From contig SFFL01000025.1 of assembly GCA_004557825.1 (NCBI GenBank), positions 1 to 32,218 on the forward strand: a stretch of DNA of 32,218 bases, read 5' to 3'. The notes beneath the pieces were generated by a model that saw only the letters and a list, made by a program, of their open reading frames with translations, ran no database searches and was not told where the DNA came from. The translations under genes were made by a program, and so were the position numbers. The DNA is from Bacteroidales bacterium (lineage in GTDB: Bacteria > Bacteroidota > Bacteroidia > Bacteroidales > Muribaculaceae). Below, piece after piece: positions 6,882 to 15,444 of the stretch (its first letter is position 1; the number at the start of each line of letters is the position of its first letter).

Positions 6882-8858
6882 TCATTTGGCGAAAAATAGC
6901 GGCGCAGTGTAGCGAAGCTGCCCAAGGTCTGTGAGTTCGCGCAACTGCGGAAGCACTACCTCCGGAGGGAGCATCAGCGATGCCGCCGCCATCTCCACGG
7001 TGATTCCCGCGCAATTGTTGCGCACCAGCATCAGAAGCGCCTCGCGAAGCAGTTGCGGATTCGCCACGGCGGCCTCCACATTTCGCCGGGCTACCCCGGC
7101 TTCACGCTTGCGCTCGGCACGACACACATCGCACGTGCCGCACGGTCGGGCCTCTTCGCCGAAGTAGCTCAACATTCCGGCCACGCGGCATTCGCCGTCG
7201 TAGAACACAAACCGCTTCATCGCCTCCAAGCGCAGGCGCATCTGCTCGCGCCGGAATTCATAAACCGTCTTCGGCAGACGTATGTCGCCATCCGGGATGC
7301 GCGACATAAGCATACAGATGTAGCGGCAACGGCTGCGCGGCACAAAATCAATCACGTGCATCTTGCGCAGGCGCACCAGCGCCTCATACACGGTGCGTGG
7401 AGTAAGGTCGAGCGACGATGCTATCAAACTCTCGTCGATATACTCGTAATCGGCAAAAATGCCGGTATAGTTGCGCAGCACAAACTGGAGCACGCACTCC
7501 GTTTCGGCTGACATTTCCACATCGTAAAGCGCCCGGCGCGTCATCTTCATCATCAGTCTGGCGCGATGGTCGCTCTCGTCGGTATAATCGATATAACCCG
7601 ACTGCGACAGCAACCGCAAGGCGCTGTCGGCCGCCACCGGCTGAATTTCCCAGCGACGGGCAAACGCCTCCAGGTCGAATTCCAGCACACGGCCAAACCC
7701 CTCCCCCATTGCCACGCCGAGGCTTATGCACATTTTCCCGTAGACCGACCGGATAAACTCTTTGTCGGGGAAGGAGTCGGCCAGGCGTCGCGAAAGAGTG
7801 CCTTTGTCGTGGCTCGTGGCAAGCACAACAGCCCACGAGGGGAGTCCGTCGCGCCCGGCACGGCCCGCCTCCTGATAGTATTCTTCGAGCGAGGAAGGGA
7901 GGTCGTAGTGAATCACCTGCCGCACATCGGGCTTGTCGATACCCATACCGAAAGCGTTGGTGGCAACCATCACGCGCGTGGTGCCCTCCTTCCAGCGGTT
8001 CTGCTTTTCATTCTTGTCGGGAGCGGCCAGTCCGGCGTGATAATAATCGGCGGAGATGCCTTTCGACATAAGAAGCCGCGCCAACTCGGTGGTGCGTTTG
8101 CGCGACCGGGTGTAGACGATGCTGCTCCCCTGCGTGCGCTCCAGAATATGCTGCAACTCCAGGTCTTTGAAGTCGCAGCGGCGCACGATGTAGGAGATGT
8201 TGCTGCGGGTAAAACTCAAACGGAACACCTGCCGGTCGTGGCGCATCTGCAGTTTGTCGGCGATGTCGGCCATCACATCGGGGGTGGCCGAAGCGGTGAG
8301 TGCCAGCATCGTGGCCTCGGGATAGAGTTCCCTGAGTTTGTGAATATTCAGATAGGATGGACGGAAATCGTAGCCCCACTGCGAAATGCAGTGCGCCTCG
8401 TCGACCACAATAAGGCGCACGTCAAGCTCGTTCCACCAGGCCTCCAGGCGTGGCGACCGCAGCCGTTCGGGCGAAAGATAGAGCAGTTTGATTTTCCCCA
8501 GCTGGCACCGGCGGAGCACCAGTTCGGTCTCATACGGACGCATAGCGTGATTGAGCTGACCGGCCATAATGCCGTGGGCGCGGAGGTTGTCGACCTGGTC
8601 TGTCATCAGCGAAATCAGCGGCGTCACCACCACGGTGAGGCCATCAATTGCCAGTGCCGGGATCTGGAAGGTTATGGATTTGCCGCCGCCGGTAGGGAGA
8701 AGTCCGATGGTGTCGCGTCCCTCCAGCACCGAGGTGATAATCTCGCGCTGCATCGGCCGGAAGCTGTCGTAGCCCCAGTGCTTTTTCAGCAGACTATGAA
8801 TGAGGGTATCGGTATCGGGCATCGGCTCAGTAACACTTTTATTGCCGGAGCAAATCAT
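6882..8858 (-). CDS. recQ: ATP-dependent DNA helicase RecQ
   Basis: A 658-residue SF2 helicase. Walker A is GLLPTGGGKS at residues 52-61, the DEAH box lies at 153-156 and is followed by CISQWGYDFRPSYL, the aromatic-rich loop specific to RecQ. Motifs IV-VI include SIVYTRSRKRT, FGMGIDKPDVRQVIH and YYQEAGRAGRDG. After the core come the RecQ zinc-binding residues (CRVAGML... CGTCDVC) and a winged-helix region. No C-terminal HRDC domain is evident, so it is the shorter form common in Bacteroidetes. It unwinds DNA 3'-5' in recombination and fork repair. The ATG at 8858 overlaps the stop of the cardiolipin synthase gene (ATGA), so the two are co-transcribed and probably translationally coupled. MPDTDTL at 8822 is an alternative start. 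Confidence 0.95.
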   Translation of the reverse strand: MICSGNKSVTEPMPDTDTLIHSLLKKHWGYDSFRPMQREIITSVLEGRDTIGLLPTGGGKSITFQIPALAIDGLTVVVTPLISLMTDQVDNLRAHGIMAGQLNHAMRPYETELVLRRCQLGKIKLLYLSPERLRSPRLEAWWNELDVRLIVVDEAHCISQWGYDFRPSYLNIHKLRELYPEATMLALTASATPDVMADIADKLQMRHDRQVFRLSFTRSNISYIVRRCDFKDLELQHILERTQGSSIVYTRSRKRTTELARLLMSKGISADYYHAGLAAPDKNEKQNRWKEGTTRVMVATNAFGMGIDKPDVRQVIHYDLPSSLEEYYQEAGRAGRDGLPSWAVVLATSHDKGTLSRRLADSFPDKEFIRSVYGKMCISLGVAMGEGFGRVLEFDLEAFARRWEIQPVAADSALRLLSQSGYIDYTDESDHRARLMMKMTRRALYDVEMSAETECVLQFVLRNYTGIFADYEYIDESLIASSLDLTPRTVYEALVRLRKMHVIDFVPRSRCRYICMLMSRIPDGDIRLPKTVYEFRREQMRLRLEAMKRFVFYDGECRVAGMLSYFGEEARPCGTCDVCRAERKREAGVARRNVEAAVANPQLLREALLMLVRNNCAGITVEMAAASLMLPPEVVLPQLRELTDLGQLRYTAPLFFAK

Positions 8859-10300
8859 AATATTGGGGCGAACAGTCGCATAAACGATTCAAGCGCTTTT
8901 TCGGAATAGGGGCGCTGGCGCCACAGAGCCGGATTGATTCTCACGCAATCTTTCTGGTCGTCGAGGAATTGCCGGGTGAGCCGCTGAGTGAACTCTTTGC
9001 CATAGACAAGCAGATTGGCCTCGAAATTATGCTCGAAACTCCGGAAATCGAAATTTGTTGACCCTACGGTGGAGAAATCGTCGTCGATAATGATGGCCTT
9101 GCTGTGAAGCATACCGCGCTCATATAGATAGACCTTTATACCTGCGCGCAGGCATTCCTGGATGTAGCTGAACGATGCCCAGCGGAGCATATCGCTGTCG
9201 CTGCGGCGGGGGAGCATTATACGCACGTCGACTTTCGACAGCGAGGCTACCTGCAGCGCGTGAAGCAAGCCCTCGGTGGGGAGGAAATAGGGTGTCTGAA
9301 GATACACCAGTTTGCGTGCCGAGGAGATTGCCCGCTGAAACATCAGCGTGAGATTCATCCACTGATTCACAGGACCGCCGGTAAGCAGTTGTATGCCGGA
9401 TGCGTCCTCGTCGGTATATCTGTCGGTCAGCGGCACATCCTCAAGGAGCGGATGCCCCATAAAATTCCAGTCCACGGCAAACGACTGCTGGAGCGCAGCC
9501 ACGCCGGGGCCGGTAAGTCGCAGGTGCAGGTCGCGCCACAGGGGGAATTGCTTGCCGCCGTCGACATATCGGTCGGCCACATTCATACCGCCGATATAAC
9601 CGATTTTCCCGTCGATCACCACAATCTTGCGGTGGTTGCGCCAGTTAACACGTGTACCAAACGGAGGGAATGCCACCTTGAAAAATGGATACGCCTCAAT
9701 GCCGGCCTGCTGCAGCCGCTTGAAATATCGTCCGGAGGTCTTGAACGAGCCTACGGAATCGTAAATCATCCTGACTTTTACCCCCTCCTTAGCTTTCTCG
9801 ATAAGGGCATCGGCCAACTCGGTACCGATTTTATCGTCGGAGATGATATAATATTCAATGTTGATATATTGCCGGGCATTGCGGATATCCTCTAATAGGT
9901 CGCGAAACTTATCGGTGCCATTATTGTAAAGCCGGATATGGTTCCCCTCGTAGAAAGCAGACCCCTGCAAGGCATTTACCAGCCGCACATGCTGCGCCAG
10001 GTCGGGGTAAAGCTTTATCTGATTCTCGTTGATTTTACTTCGGTTCTCCAGACGCTTAAGTCGCCTGCGGTTGCGCCGCGAAATGATATGCTTGTTCTGG
10101 ATATTCCGGCCAAAGAAGATGTAGAGCACCAGCCCCACGGCAGGCACCACAAGGAGCACCGTCACCCAAGCCAGCGACTTCACAGGATTACGGTTTTCAG
10201 AAATCACAACGGCAATTACGCCGAGGATAATCACGCCGTAGAGGATGGAGAGCGACCACCAAATCCAGGGAGTATTGATATAATCGAAGAGAGTCCACAT
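8855..10300 (-). CDS. cls: Cardiolipin synthase, phospholipase D family
   Basis: A 481-residue protein from ATG 10300; a start 12 codons upstream is possible but overlaps promoter-like sequence. Two N-terminal membrane segments (residues ~13-33 and ~44-64) are the PLD nuclease N-terminal domain typical of bacterial cardiolipin synthases. Both catalytic HKD motifs are intact: His223-Lys225-Asp230 (HRKIVVID) and His399-Lys401-Asp406 (HSKAIIID), each followed by the expected Gly/Asn residues. It condenses two phosphatidylglycerols into cardiolipin and glycerol at the inner membrane. The stop overlaps the recQ start by four bases. No functional link with RecQ is known to me; the pairing may simply be a shared transcript. 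Confidence 0.95.
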   Translation of the reverse strand: MWTLFDYINTPWIWWSLSILYGVIILGVIAVVISENRNPVKSLAWVTVLLVVPAVGLVLYIFFGRNIQNKHIISRRNRRRLKRLENRSKINENQIKLYPDLAQHVRLVNALQGSAFYEGNHIRLYNNGTDKFRDLLEDIRNARQYINIEYYIISDDKIGTELADALIEKAKEGVKVRMIYDSVGSFKTSGRYFKRLQQAGIEAYPFFKVAFPPFGTRVNWRNHRKIVVIDGKIGYIGGMNVADRYVDGGKQFPLWRDLHLRLTGPGVAALQQSFAVDWNFMGHPLLEDVPLTDRYTDEDASGIQLLTGGPVNQWMNLTLMFQRAISSARKLVYLQTPYFLPTEGLLHALQVASLSKVDVRIMLPRRSDSDMLRWASFSYIQECLRAGIKVYLYERGMLHSKAIIIDDDFSTVGSTNFDFRSFEHNFEANLLVYGKEFTQRLTRQFLDDQKDCVRINPALWRQRPYSEKALESFMRLFAPIL

Positions 10301-10356
10301 CTTAGCGCAAAGATACAAAATTTCCGCAAAAACCACTCCGAAAAATCACACACCCG

Positions 10357-10364
10357 CAAAATTA
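10357..10364 (-). promoter_or_regulatory. -7 box candidate for the cls-recQ transcript
   Basis: TAATTTTG on the minus strand matches TAnnTTTG and would give a ~50-base leader. No good TTTG lies 19-21 bases upstream. A second match, TATCTTTG at 10308-10315, sits almost on the start codon and is less likely. Confidence 0.4.
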
Positions 10365-10460
10365 TTCCTCACATTTTCTTAAAATTGAGCATTATCCCGC
10401 GCTACAACCTCTTGCCTGCGACATATTTTTGCAGAAAAGGAGCATTATCCCGTCAATAAT

Positions 10461-10491
10461 TTTGTCAGTCCGCAAAAAACGACTAACTTTG
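10461..10491 (+). promoter_or_regulatory. Promoter of tRNA-Pro
   Basis: TTTG at 10461-10464, a 19-base spacer and TAACTTTG at 10484-10491: a perfect Bacteroidetes promoter, about 40 bases before the tRNA. Confidence 0.8.
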
Positions 10492-10530
10492 CACTGCAAT
10501 TCACCCCTCTGTGAGGAGACAGATTGCTTT

Positions 10531-10604
10531 CGGGGCGTAGCGCAGTCCGGTAGCGCACCTGGTTTGGGACCAGGTGGTCGCTGGTTCGAATCCAGTCACC
10601 CCGA
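10531..10604 (+). tRNA. tRNA-Pro (anticodon TGG)
   Basis: The cloverleaf folds well. The D stem is GCGC/GCGC, the anticodon stem CCTGG/CCAGG encloses TTTGGGA with anticodon TGG, and the T arm is GCTGG-TTCGAAT-CCAGT. The acceptor is CGGGGCG paired with CACCCCG, leaving one C-A mismatch at pair 6-67. The discriminator is A and CCA is not encoded. It decodes proline CCN codons, mainly CCA/CCG. It has its own promoter upstream and its own terminator downstream, so it is a single-gene transcript. Confidence 0.97.
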
Positions 10605-10616
10605 CAGAGAGATAAA

Positions 10617-10672
10617 CCGCCGATAATCAAGCACTTACAAGCGCAATTATCGGCGGCTTACTATTTTCTTTT
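10617..10672 (+). terminator. Rho-independent terminator of tRNA-Pro
   Basis: CCGCCGATAAT (10617-10627) and ATTATCGGCGG (10646-10656) form a perfect 11-base stem, followed by the T-rich CTTACTATTTTCTTTT. Confidence 0.8.
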
Positions 10673-10679
10673 AGTGCAT

Positions 10680-10751
10680 AAATCGCATAAGCTTTATAAG
10701 AATTATAAGATTTATAAGAATTATAAAACTTATACGACTTATACGATTTAT
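10680..10751. repeat. AT-rich ATAAG-type tandem repeat, copy 2
   Basis: A run of about seven TTATAAG/CTTATA-type words at roughly 10-base spacing, bounded by AAATCGCATAAG on the left (10680-10691) and CTTATACGATTT on the right (10738-10749), which are inverted repeats with one mismatch. It lies between tRNA-Pro and the 3' end of the convergent MscS gene. The 12-base head recurs at 4570. Confidence 0.65.
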
Positions 10752-10764
10752 CCTATGCGGGGAA

Positions 10765-11919
10765 TCAGGCGGGGTTGGCGGGGTCGAGGTGGACGTCGAG
10801 CTGCGGGAAGGGGAAGCGGATGCCTACGGAGGGGAGTTCCTTGTAGAAGCGCTCGTTGTAGTCGTAATAGACGTCCCAGTAGTTGGCTGTGCGTGTCCAG
10901 GCGCGGATGGTGAGGTTGACCGATGAATCGGCCAGTGCGTCGACAAACACTTTGGGCGAACGGTCGGGGCGCGGCTGCAGGTTCATCAGGCGACGCGCCT
11001 GGCGTTCCTTGCGTTCGCGAATCACAGCTTTTGCCTGACGATGGCGATGCAGCAGGTGATCCCAGAAAGAGCGGCGGGGAGCTGTTTCCTCGGCCGTCGG
11101 CTCTTCATCGTCGGCATTATCATCATCGGCATATTCTTCATCATCCTCGGTATCAGGCTCCAATGCAGCTGCACGGCGGGCAAGCATCGACGGGGTGTCC
11201 TGGATGCGTTCGTCGGCATCAAACATTTTCAGGATGGCTTCGCGCGCGGCATCGACATTGTCGCCGTAGCTCATCCCGACTGTCCAGCTGACTCGGCGAT
11301 AACTTTCGCGCGACCAGTTGTTTACGCTATCATTGGAAAGCGCACTATTGGGGATGGATATCGACTTATTGTCGTAGGTGGTGATTACGGTAAAGAAAAT
11401 CTGAATCTCCTTCACCGTGCCGGCAAAACCTTTTACCTCAATGTAATCGCCTACCTTATAAGGTTTCAGCAGCAGAATCAGCACACCACCGGCGAAATTC
11501 TGCAGCGTGCCGCTCAACGCCATACCTATGGCGACGCCGGCGGAAGCAAAGATGGCCAGGAAGGAGGTTGTCTCTATGCCGAGAATTCCAATTATCGTGA
11601 CAATCAGTATGAAATACAGCACGATATTTACCAGCGACACTATGAAGGAGCTGAGCGACTTATCTATCTGGCGGCGCAGGAAAACGGTCTGTATCAGTTT
11701 CACGATGCGCCGGATGATGAATCGGCCCACGTAGAACACTACGATGGCCAGCGCCACGTTTATGGCGAAGTTCACCGCCGACTGCGCCATACGGTCGATA
11801 AAATCCTGCAGCGAGAGCGATTTCAGTTCGGCAATCGATGATGCCGCTTTTGCGGGGATGCTGTCGGCAGGAGCCGCTTCGGGTGTAAGCCCGGGAATTA
11901 TTGACTGAAGATTAATCAT
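10765..11919 (-). CDS. Mechanosensitive ion channel of the MscS family with a charged insertion
   Basis: A 384-residue inner-membrane protein. Membrane segments lie near residues 50-68, 92-114 and 117-150. The third is the pore helix with the small-residue pattern SAGVAIGMALSGTLQNFAGG, followed by KPYKVGDYIEVKGFAGTVKEI and IPNSALSNDSVNNWS, the beta domain signature. The C-terminal alpha/beta domain begins (GMSYGDNVDAAREAIL) and ends (DSSVNLTIRAWTRTANYWDVYYD, quoted in part) as usual, but residues ~247-320 between them are an extra segment: first strongly acidic (DDEEYADDDNADDEE), then strongly basic. Family members release solutes under hypo-osmotic shock. It follows the C11 peptidase gene by 62 bases on the same strand and may share its transcript. 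Confidence 0.9.
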   Translation of the reverse strand: MINLQSIIPGLTPEAAPADSIPAKAASSIAELKSLSLQDFIDRMAQSAVNFAINVALAIVVFYVGRFIIRRIVKLIQTVFLRRQIDKSLSSFIVSLVNIVLYFILIVTIIGILGIETTSFLAIFASAGVAIGMALSGTLQNFAGGVLILLLKPYKVGDYIEVKGFAGTVKEIQIFFTVITTYDNKSISIPNSALSNDSVNNWSRESYRRVSWTVGMSYGDNVDAAREAILKMFDADERIQDTPSMLARRAAALEPDTEDDEEYADDDNADDEEPTAEETAPRRSFWDHLLHRHRQAKAVIRERKERQARRLMNLQPRPDRSPKVFVDALADSSVNLTIRAWTRTANYWDVYYDYNERFYKELPSVGIRFPFPQLDVHLDPANPA

Positions 11920-11972
11920 TGTTCAAGAGATTTTCGGCACGAAAACGAGCCGCAATCCGAAATTATTTTACA

Positions 11973-11993
11973 GATGGTGAATCAATCACCATC
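11973..11993 (-). terminator. Hairpin over the C11 peptidase stop codon
   Basis: GATGGTGA and TCACCATC form a perfect 8-base stem with a 5-base loop that includes the stop codon region (stop at 11982-11984). The following minus-strand sequence is only moderately T-rich, so it may be a weak terminator or a processing/coupling hairpin before the MscS gene. Confidence 0.4.
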
Positions 11994-13250
11994 CTGATTA
12001 TTAAACAGATATGAAGCCACATCGCCATACCACTGCAACCGGTTGTAGCCCTTGGTATCGGCATCGGAGGCTTTACGCAGAATATAAGTGGAGAGACCGC
12101 AGCAAGTGTTAAGGTTCAGACGCTCAAACACCGTGGGGGTGTATGCGCTGTAGCTCACGCACTCGCCCAGGGCAAGGAGCCATTCGGCATAAGCCTGACG
12201 CATTGCCGGATTACTGTTGTTGGCGTAGAGCGCCGTGATATAATTCTCGAAGTCAAAGAGAAAGCACGGATCGCCATTGCGCTTTGAGCGTTCAAACGCC
12301 TGACCGGCATACCCTGCAGGGAGCACCGGATGCTGCTCGTAAATCTTACGGGTGGCATCGGCAAGCCGTTCGAGCGATGCGGCGTTGATCACACTCATCG
12401 TGCAGGTGCGCGCAGCCCCGGTAAGCGCGTCATATTTCGCAAACGTGGCGGCAGCAGCGCCTTCGAGGTCAGCCTCCTTAGGCATAAGGTAAGGGAGCGT
12501 GAGATAGTAAGGCATACCATCGCCAGGCAATTCTGTGACGCTACCGGCGAATTTGTCGGCAACGTTGCGCAGTTCATACAGACACTCCACCGACGCCATG
12601 TGGCAGCAATCGAAGTAGATGTAATCGAAACCCTGCCCGTCGAGCGCCTCTGCCAGAGAGGGAATGTTCTGTTTGTGACCGTCATCCTCGCCAATCGAGG
12701 TAAGCATAATCCGGCTGTTAAGCTTCTCATTTTCGAAAGGCCACGCAGTGGAGTGGCTCCAGTAAATCAGGCCATAACGCTCAGCCGGAGCAATCATCTT
12801 GAAGTCGCGTATCACCTCCTGTATGCGCTCCACCGAAGTGGAATGGGGTGTATGCTCATAGTATTTCAGTATCCGCAGACCTTTGGGAGTAACCTCCTTA
12901 AGGGCGGGGCGTTCTATCTCATTTGTATTTTCATCATTTTCACCATGCTTTTTTGCTACATACCTATCGTGATAAATGATGAGTCGGCTATTGCCCAGCA
13001 GACCGTCGGCCGAAGCCTTAATCATATCTGCAAGATTCTCGCGGTCAAAACTGCTTGCACCCAGCGAATTATCGGCAGCCATATACACCAGTACCGACCG
13101 CGGGGCCTTTTCAGGCAGTTCTGTATTCACCTGATTGAGAGCATCGTAGTCAGGGTCATCGGAGTCGCTGCACGCAGTCATCCCGGCAAAAGCCGTCAGC
13201 ACAAAAGCCACTAAGGAGAAGAGAGAAAATATCTTTTTGAATTTCAGCAT
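11982..13250 (-). CDS. Clostripain-related cysteine peptidase (C11 family), probable surface lipoprotein
   Basis: A 422-residue protein. Residues 1-26 are a lipoprotein signal peptide ending MTAC, with lipidation at Cys27, followed by the acidic SDSDDPD; acidic residues right after the cysteine resemble the Bacteroidetes lipoprotein surface-export signal. The peptidase domain starts at RSVLVYMAADNSLG (51 onward). The catalytic dyad is His166 in LIYWSHSTAW and Cys216 in YIYFDCCHMASVE, both in the C11 (clostripain, PmC11) context. Family enzymes cut after basic residues and often self-activate. Target proteins are unknown; in gut Bacteroidetes related enzymes (fragipain) activate secreted toxins, but no toxin gene is near here. 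It lies upstream of the MscS gene on the same strand. Confidence 0.9.
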   Translation of the reverse strand: MLKFKKIFSLFSLVAFVLTAFAGMTACSDSDDPDYDALNQVNTELPEKAPRSVLVYMAADNSLGASSFDRENLADMIKASADGLLGNSRLIIYHDRYVAKKHGENDENTNEIERPALKEVTPKGLRILKYYEHTPHSTSVERIQEVIRDFKMIAPAERYGLIYWSHSTAWPFENEKLNSRIMLTSIGEDDGHKQNIPSLAEALDGQGFDYIYFDCCHMASVECLYELRNVADKFAGSVTELPGDGMPYYLTLPYLMPKEADLEGAAAATFAKYDALTGAARTCTMSVINAASLERLADATRKIYEQHPVLPAGYAGQAFERSKRNGDPCFLFDFENYITALYANNSNPAMRQAYAEWLLALGECVSYSAYTPTVFERLNLNTCCGLSTYILRKASDADTKGYNRLQWYGDVASYLFNNQDGD

Positions 13251-13333
13251 AAGTTACATTATATTATGATTTTGCGGAGCTCGGAGCGGAGAAATATATG
13301 CCCCTGTACCGGCAGTGCTGCCACAGGCAGCGG

Positions 13334-14275
13334 TCAGCGCTCGGCGCGCATCGGGTTCGACAGGAAATCGGCATAGGCCAGCCGTAACCCTTCAGACAAT
13401 TCGGTTTTATAGGTCCATCCCATCGCGCGGCTCTTCGACACATCGAGCAGTTTGCGCGGAGTGCCGTTGGGCTTCGAGGCATCCCACAAGATGCGCCCTT
13501 TATACCCTACGGTATCGGCCACCATCCTGGTAAGTTCCTTGATAGTAAGCTCCTTGCCAGTGCCGGCATTTACCGTCTCGTTGCCTGAATAATTGTTCAT
13601 CAGGAACACACAGAGGTTGGCCAGGTCGTCGACATAAAGGAATTCGCGCAGAGGAGAACCATCGCCCCAGCAGGTAACCTCCTCAAGCCCCTGCTCCTTG
13701 GCTTCGTGAAAACGGCGGATGAGCGCCGGCACAACGTGGGAGTGCAGAGGGTGATAGTTGTCGTTGGGTCCGTAAAGGTTGGTAGGCATTACCGAGATGA
13801 AATCCGTGCCATACTGACGGTTGAGAAATTCGCAGTATTTCAGGCCGGAAATCTTTGCCAGCGCATAAGCCTCGTTGGTCTTTTCAAGCTCGGAGGTGAG
13901 CAGGCAGCTTTCCTTCATAGGCTGGGGAGCCATACGCGGGTAGATGCAGGAGGAGCCGAGAAATTCCAGTTTCTTGCACCCGTTGCGCCAGGCAGCGTGA
14001 ATCACATTCATCTCCAGCATCATATTGTCGTACATAAAGTCGGCTAGCGCATTGGCATTTGCTACGATTCCGCCCACCTTAGCCGCAGCTAAGAACACAT
14101 ATTCCGGCTTCTCCTGAGCGAAGAAAGCCTCCACCTGGTCCTGCCGGATCAGATCCAGCTCCTTGTGGGTGCGGGTGATGATGTTGGTATATCCCTGACG
14201 CTTCAACTCACGCACGATAGCCGAACCCACCATTCCGCGGTGACCGGCCACATATATTTTAGAGGAAAGTTCCAT
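13334..14275 (-). CDS. fcl: GDP-L-fucose synthase
   Basis: A 313-residue short-chain dehydrogenase of standard length. The NADPH-binding motif is GHRGMVGSA (residues 11-19). The catalytic triad is visible: Ser108/109 in FLGSSCIYPR and Tyr137-xxx-Lys141 in YALAK. MAPQPMKES and the NLYGPNDNYHPLHSHVVPALIRRF segment (quoted in part) are typical of WcaG. It epimerises and reduces GDP-4-keto-6-deoxymannose to GDP-L-fucose, the donor for fucosylated surface glycans. Its ATG overlaps the gmd stop by one base (TAATG), so the two enzymes are translationally coupled. No glycosyltransferase cluster is adjacent, which suggests a general supply role. Confidence 0.96.
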   Translation of the reverse strand: MELSSKIYVAGHRGMVGSAIVRELKRQGYTNIITRTHKELDLIRQDQVEAFFAQEKPEYVFLAAAKVGGIVANANALADFMYDNMMLEMNVIHAAWRNGCKKLEFLGSSCIYPRMAPQPMKESCLLTSELEKTNEAYALAKISGLKYCEFLNRQYGTDFISVMPTNLYGPNDNYHPLHSHVVPALIRRFHEAKEQGLEEVTCWGDGSPLREFLYVDDLANLCVFLMNNYSGNETVNAGTGKELTIKELTRMVADTVGYKGRILWDASKPNGTPRKLLDVSKSRAMGWTYKTELSEGLRLAYADFLSNPMRAER

Positions 14276-15372
14276 TACTTTACGATACCTTTTTCGAGAT
14301 ATTCGGCGAGATTGGTTTTCACCTTCTCACCGGCCGACTCCACAGCCACCTTGGCCATATCCGAGTCGGTCATAATTTTCACCAGAGTCTCAAAGGGAGT
14401 TTTCGACGGATTCCAACCCAGGAGAGCTTTGGCCTTTGTTGGGTCGCCCCAAAGATTCACAACATCGGTGGGACGGTAGAAATCGGGCGACACCTCCACC
14501 AGCACACGACCGGTGGCAATGTCAATGCCTTTTTCATCGAGTCCCTCCCCTTCCCAGCGCAGGTCGATACCCACATTGTGGAAGGCGAGCGTGGCGAACT
14601 CGCGCACGGAGTGCTGCTCGCCGGTGGCAATCACGAAGTCGTCGGGCTTGTTGTTCTGCAGAATCAGCCACATACACTCCACATAGTCGCGGGCATAGCC
14701 CCAGTCGCGCATCGACGAGAGATTGCCCAGGTAGAGCTTTTCCTGCTTTCCCTGCGCGATGCGGGCTGCCGCAAGGGTGATTTTGCGGGTGACGAATGTC
14801 TCGCCGCGGCGCTCCGACTCGTGATTGAACAAGATACCGGAGCAGCAGAACATATCATACGCCTCGCGGTATTCCTTCACAATCCAGTAGCCGTAGAGCT
14901 TGGCCACGGCATAGGGGCTGTAAGGATGAAAGGGGGTGTTCTCGTTCTGAGGCACTTCCTCCACTTTGCCGTAAAGCTCCGATGTGGATGCCTGATAGAT
15001 GCGGCATGTCTTTTCCATACCGCACAGGCGCACAGCCTCTAAGATACGGAGCACGCCTATGGCGTCGACATTGGCGGTATATTCCGGGGAATCAAACGAT
15101 ACCTGCACATGGCTCTGCGCCGCCAGATTGTAAATTTCCGTTGGCTGCACACTCCGCACAAGCTGCACCACGCTCATCGAATCGGTGAGGTCGGCGTAAT
15201 GCAGATGGAAGCGGGGGCGCCCTTCAAGATGGGCTATGCGCTCACGGTAATCCACCGACGAGCGCCGGATTATGCCGTGAACATCATATCCTTTCTCGAG
15301 AAGGAACTCCGACAGGTAGGAGCCGTCCTGACCTGTCACGCCGGTAATCAGAGCCACATTTTTCATATTCAA
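14275..15372 (-). CDS. gmd: GDP-mannose 4,6-dehydratase
   Basis: A 365-residue extended short-chain dehydrogenase. The nucleotide-binding motif GVTGQDGSYL begins at residue 11, RRSS follows at 36-39 (NADP specificity), and the active site has the STSELYG segment and Tyr154-xxx-Lys158 (YAVAK). It converts GDP-D-mannose to GDP-4-keto-6-deoxymannose, the substrate of the next gene product. The start at 15372 gives MNMKNVALITG; MKNVALITG at 15366 is equally plausible. It lies 72 bases after alaS on the same strand; the gap holds a small CGGGC/GCCCG hairpin without a T-run, so read-through from alaS is possible. Confidence 0.96.
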   Translation of the reverse strand: MNMKNVALITGVTGQDGSYLSEFLLEKGYDVHGIIRRSSVDYRERIAHLEGRPRFHLHYADLTDSMSVVQLVRSVQPTEIYNLAAQSHVQVSFDSPEYTANVDAIGVLRILEAVRLCGMEKTCRIYQASTSELYGKVEEVPQNENTPFHPYSPYAVAKLYGYWIVKEYREAYDMFCCSGILFNHESERRGETFVTRKITLAAARIAQGKQEKLYLGNLSSMRDWGYARDYVECMWLILQNNKPDDFVIATGEQHSVREFATLAFHNVGIDLRWEGEGLDEKGIDIATGRVLVEVSPDFYRPTDVVNLWGDPTKAKALLGWNPSKTPFETLVKIMTDSDMAKVAVESAGEKVKTNLAEYLEKGIVK

Positions 15373-15444
15373 TCAGTGTGGGATGGGTGAATGTGCGGTA
15401 AATCAATTTCAGATACGCAGCCGGGCAGTTGCCCGACTATGCTA

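Noticed and set aside
6655..7014. A 119-codon minus-strand ORF downstream of recQ
   Set aside because: It overlaps the end of recQ in another frame and runs through the terminator and the REP-like repeat.
7566..8909. A 447-codon open frame antisense to recQ
   Set aside because: It is fully covered by recQ with intact helicase motifs; the predicted protein is His/Arg-rich and low in recognisable structure.
10429..10626. A short plus-strand ORF across the tRNA-Pro region
   Set aside because: It covers the promoter and the tRNA cloverleaf; the coding signal comes from the tRNA sequence.
13317..13331. GCTGCC/GGCAGC hairpin after the fcl stop as a terminator
   Set aside because: The stem is short and no T-run follows on the minus strand.
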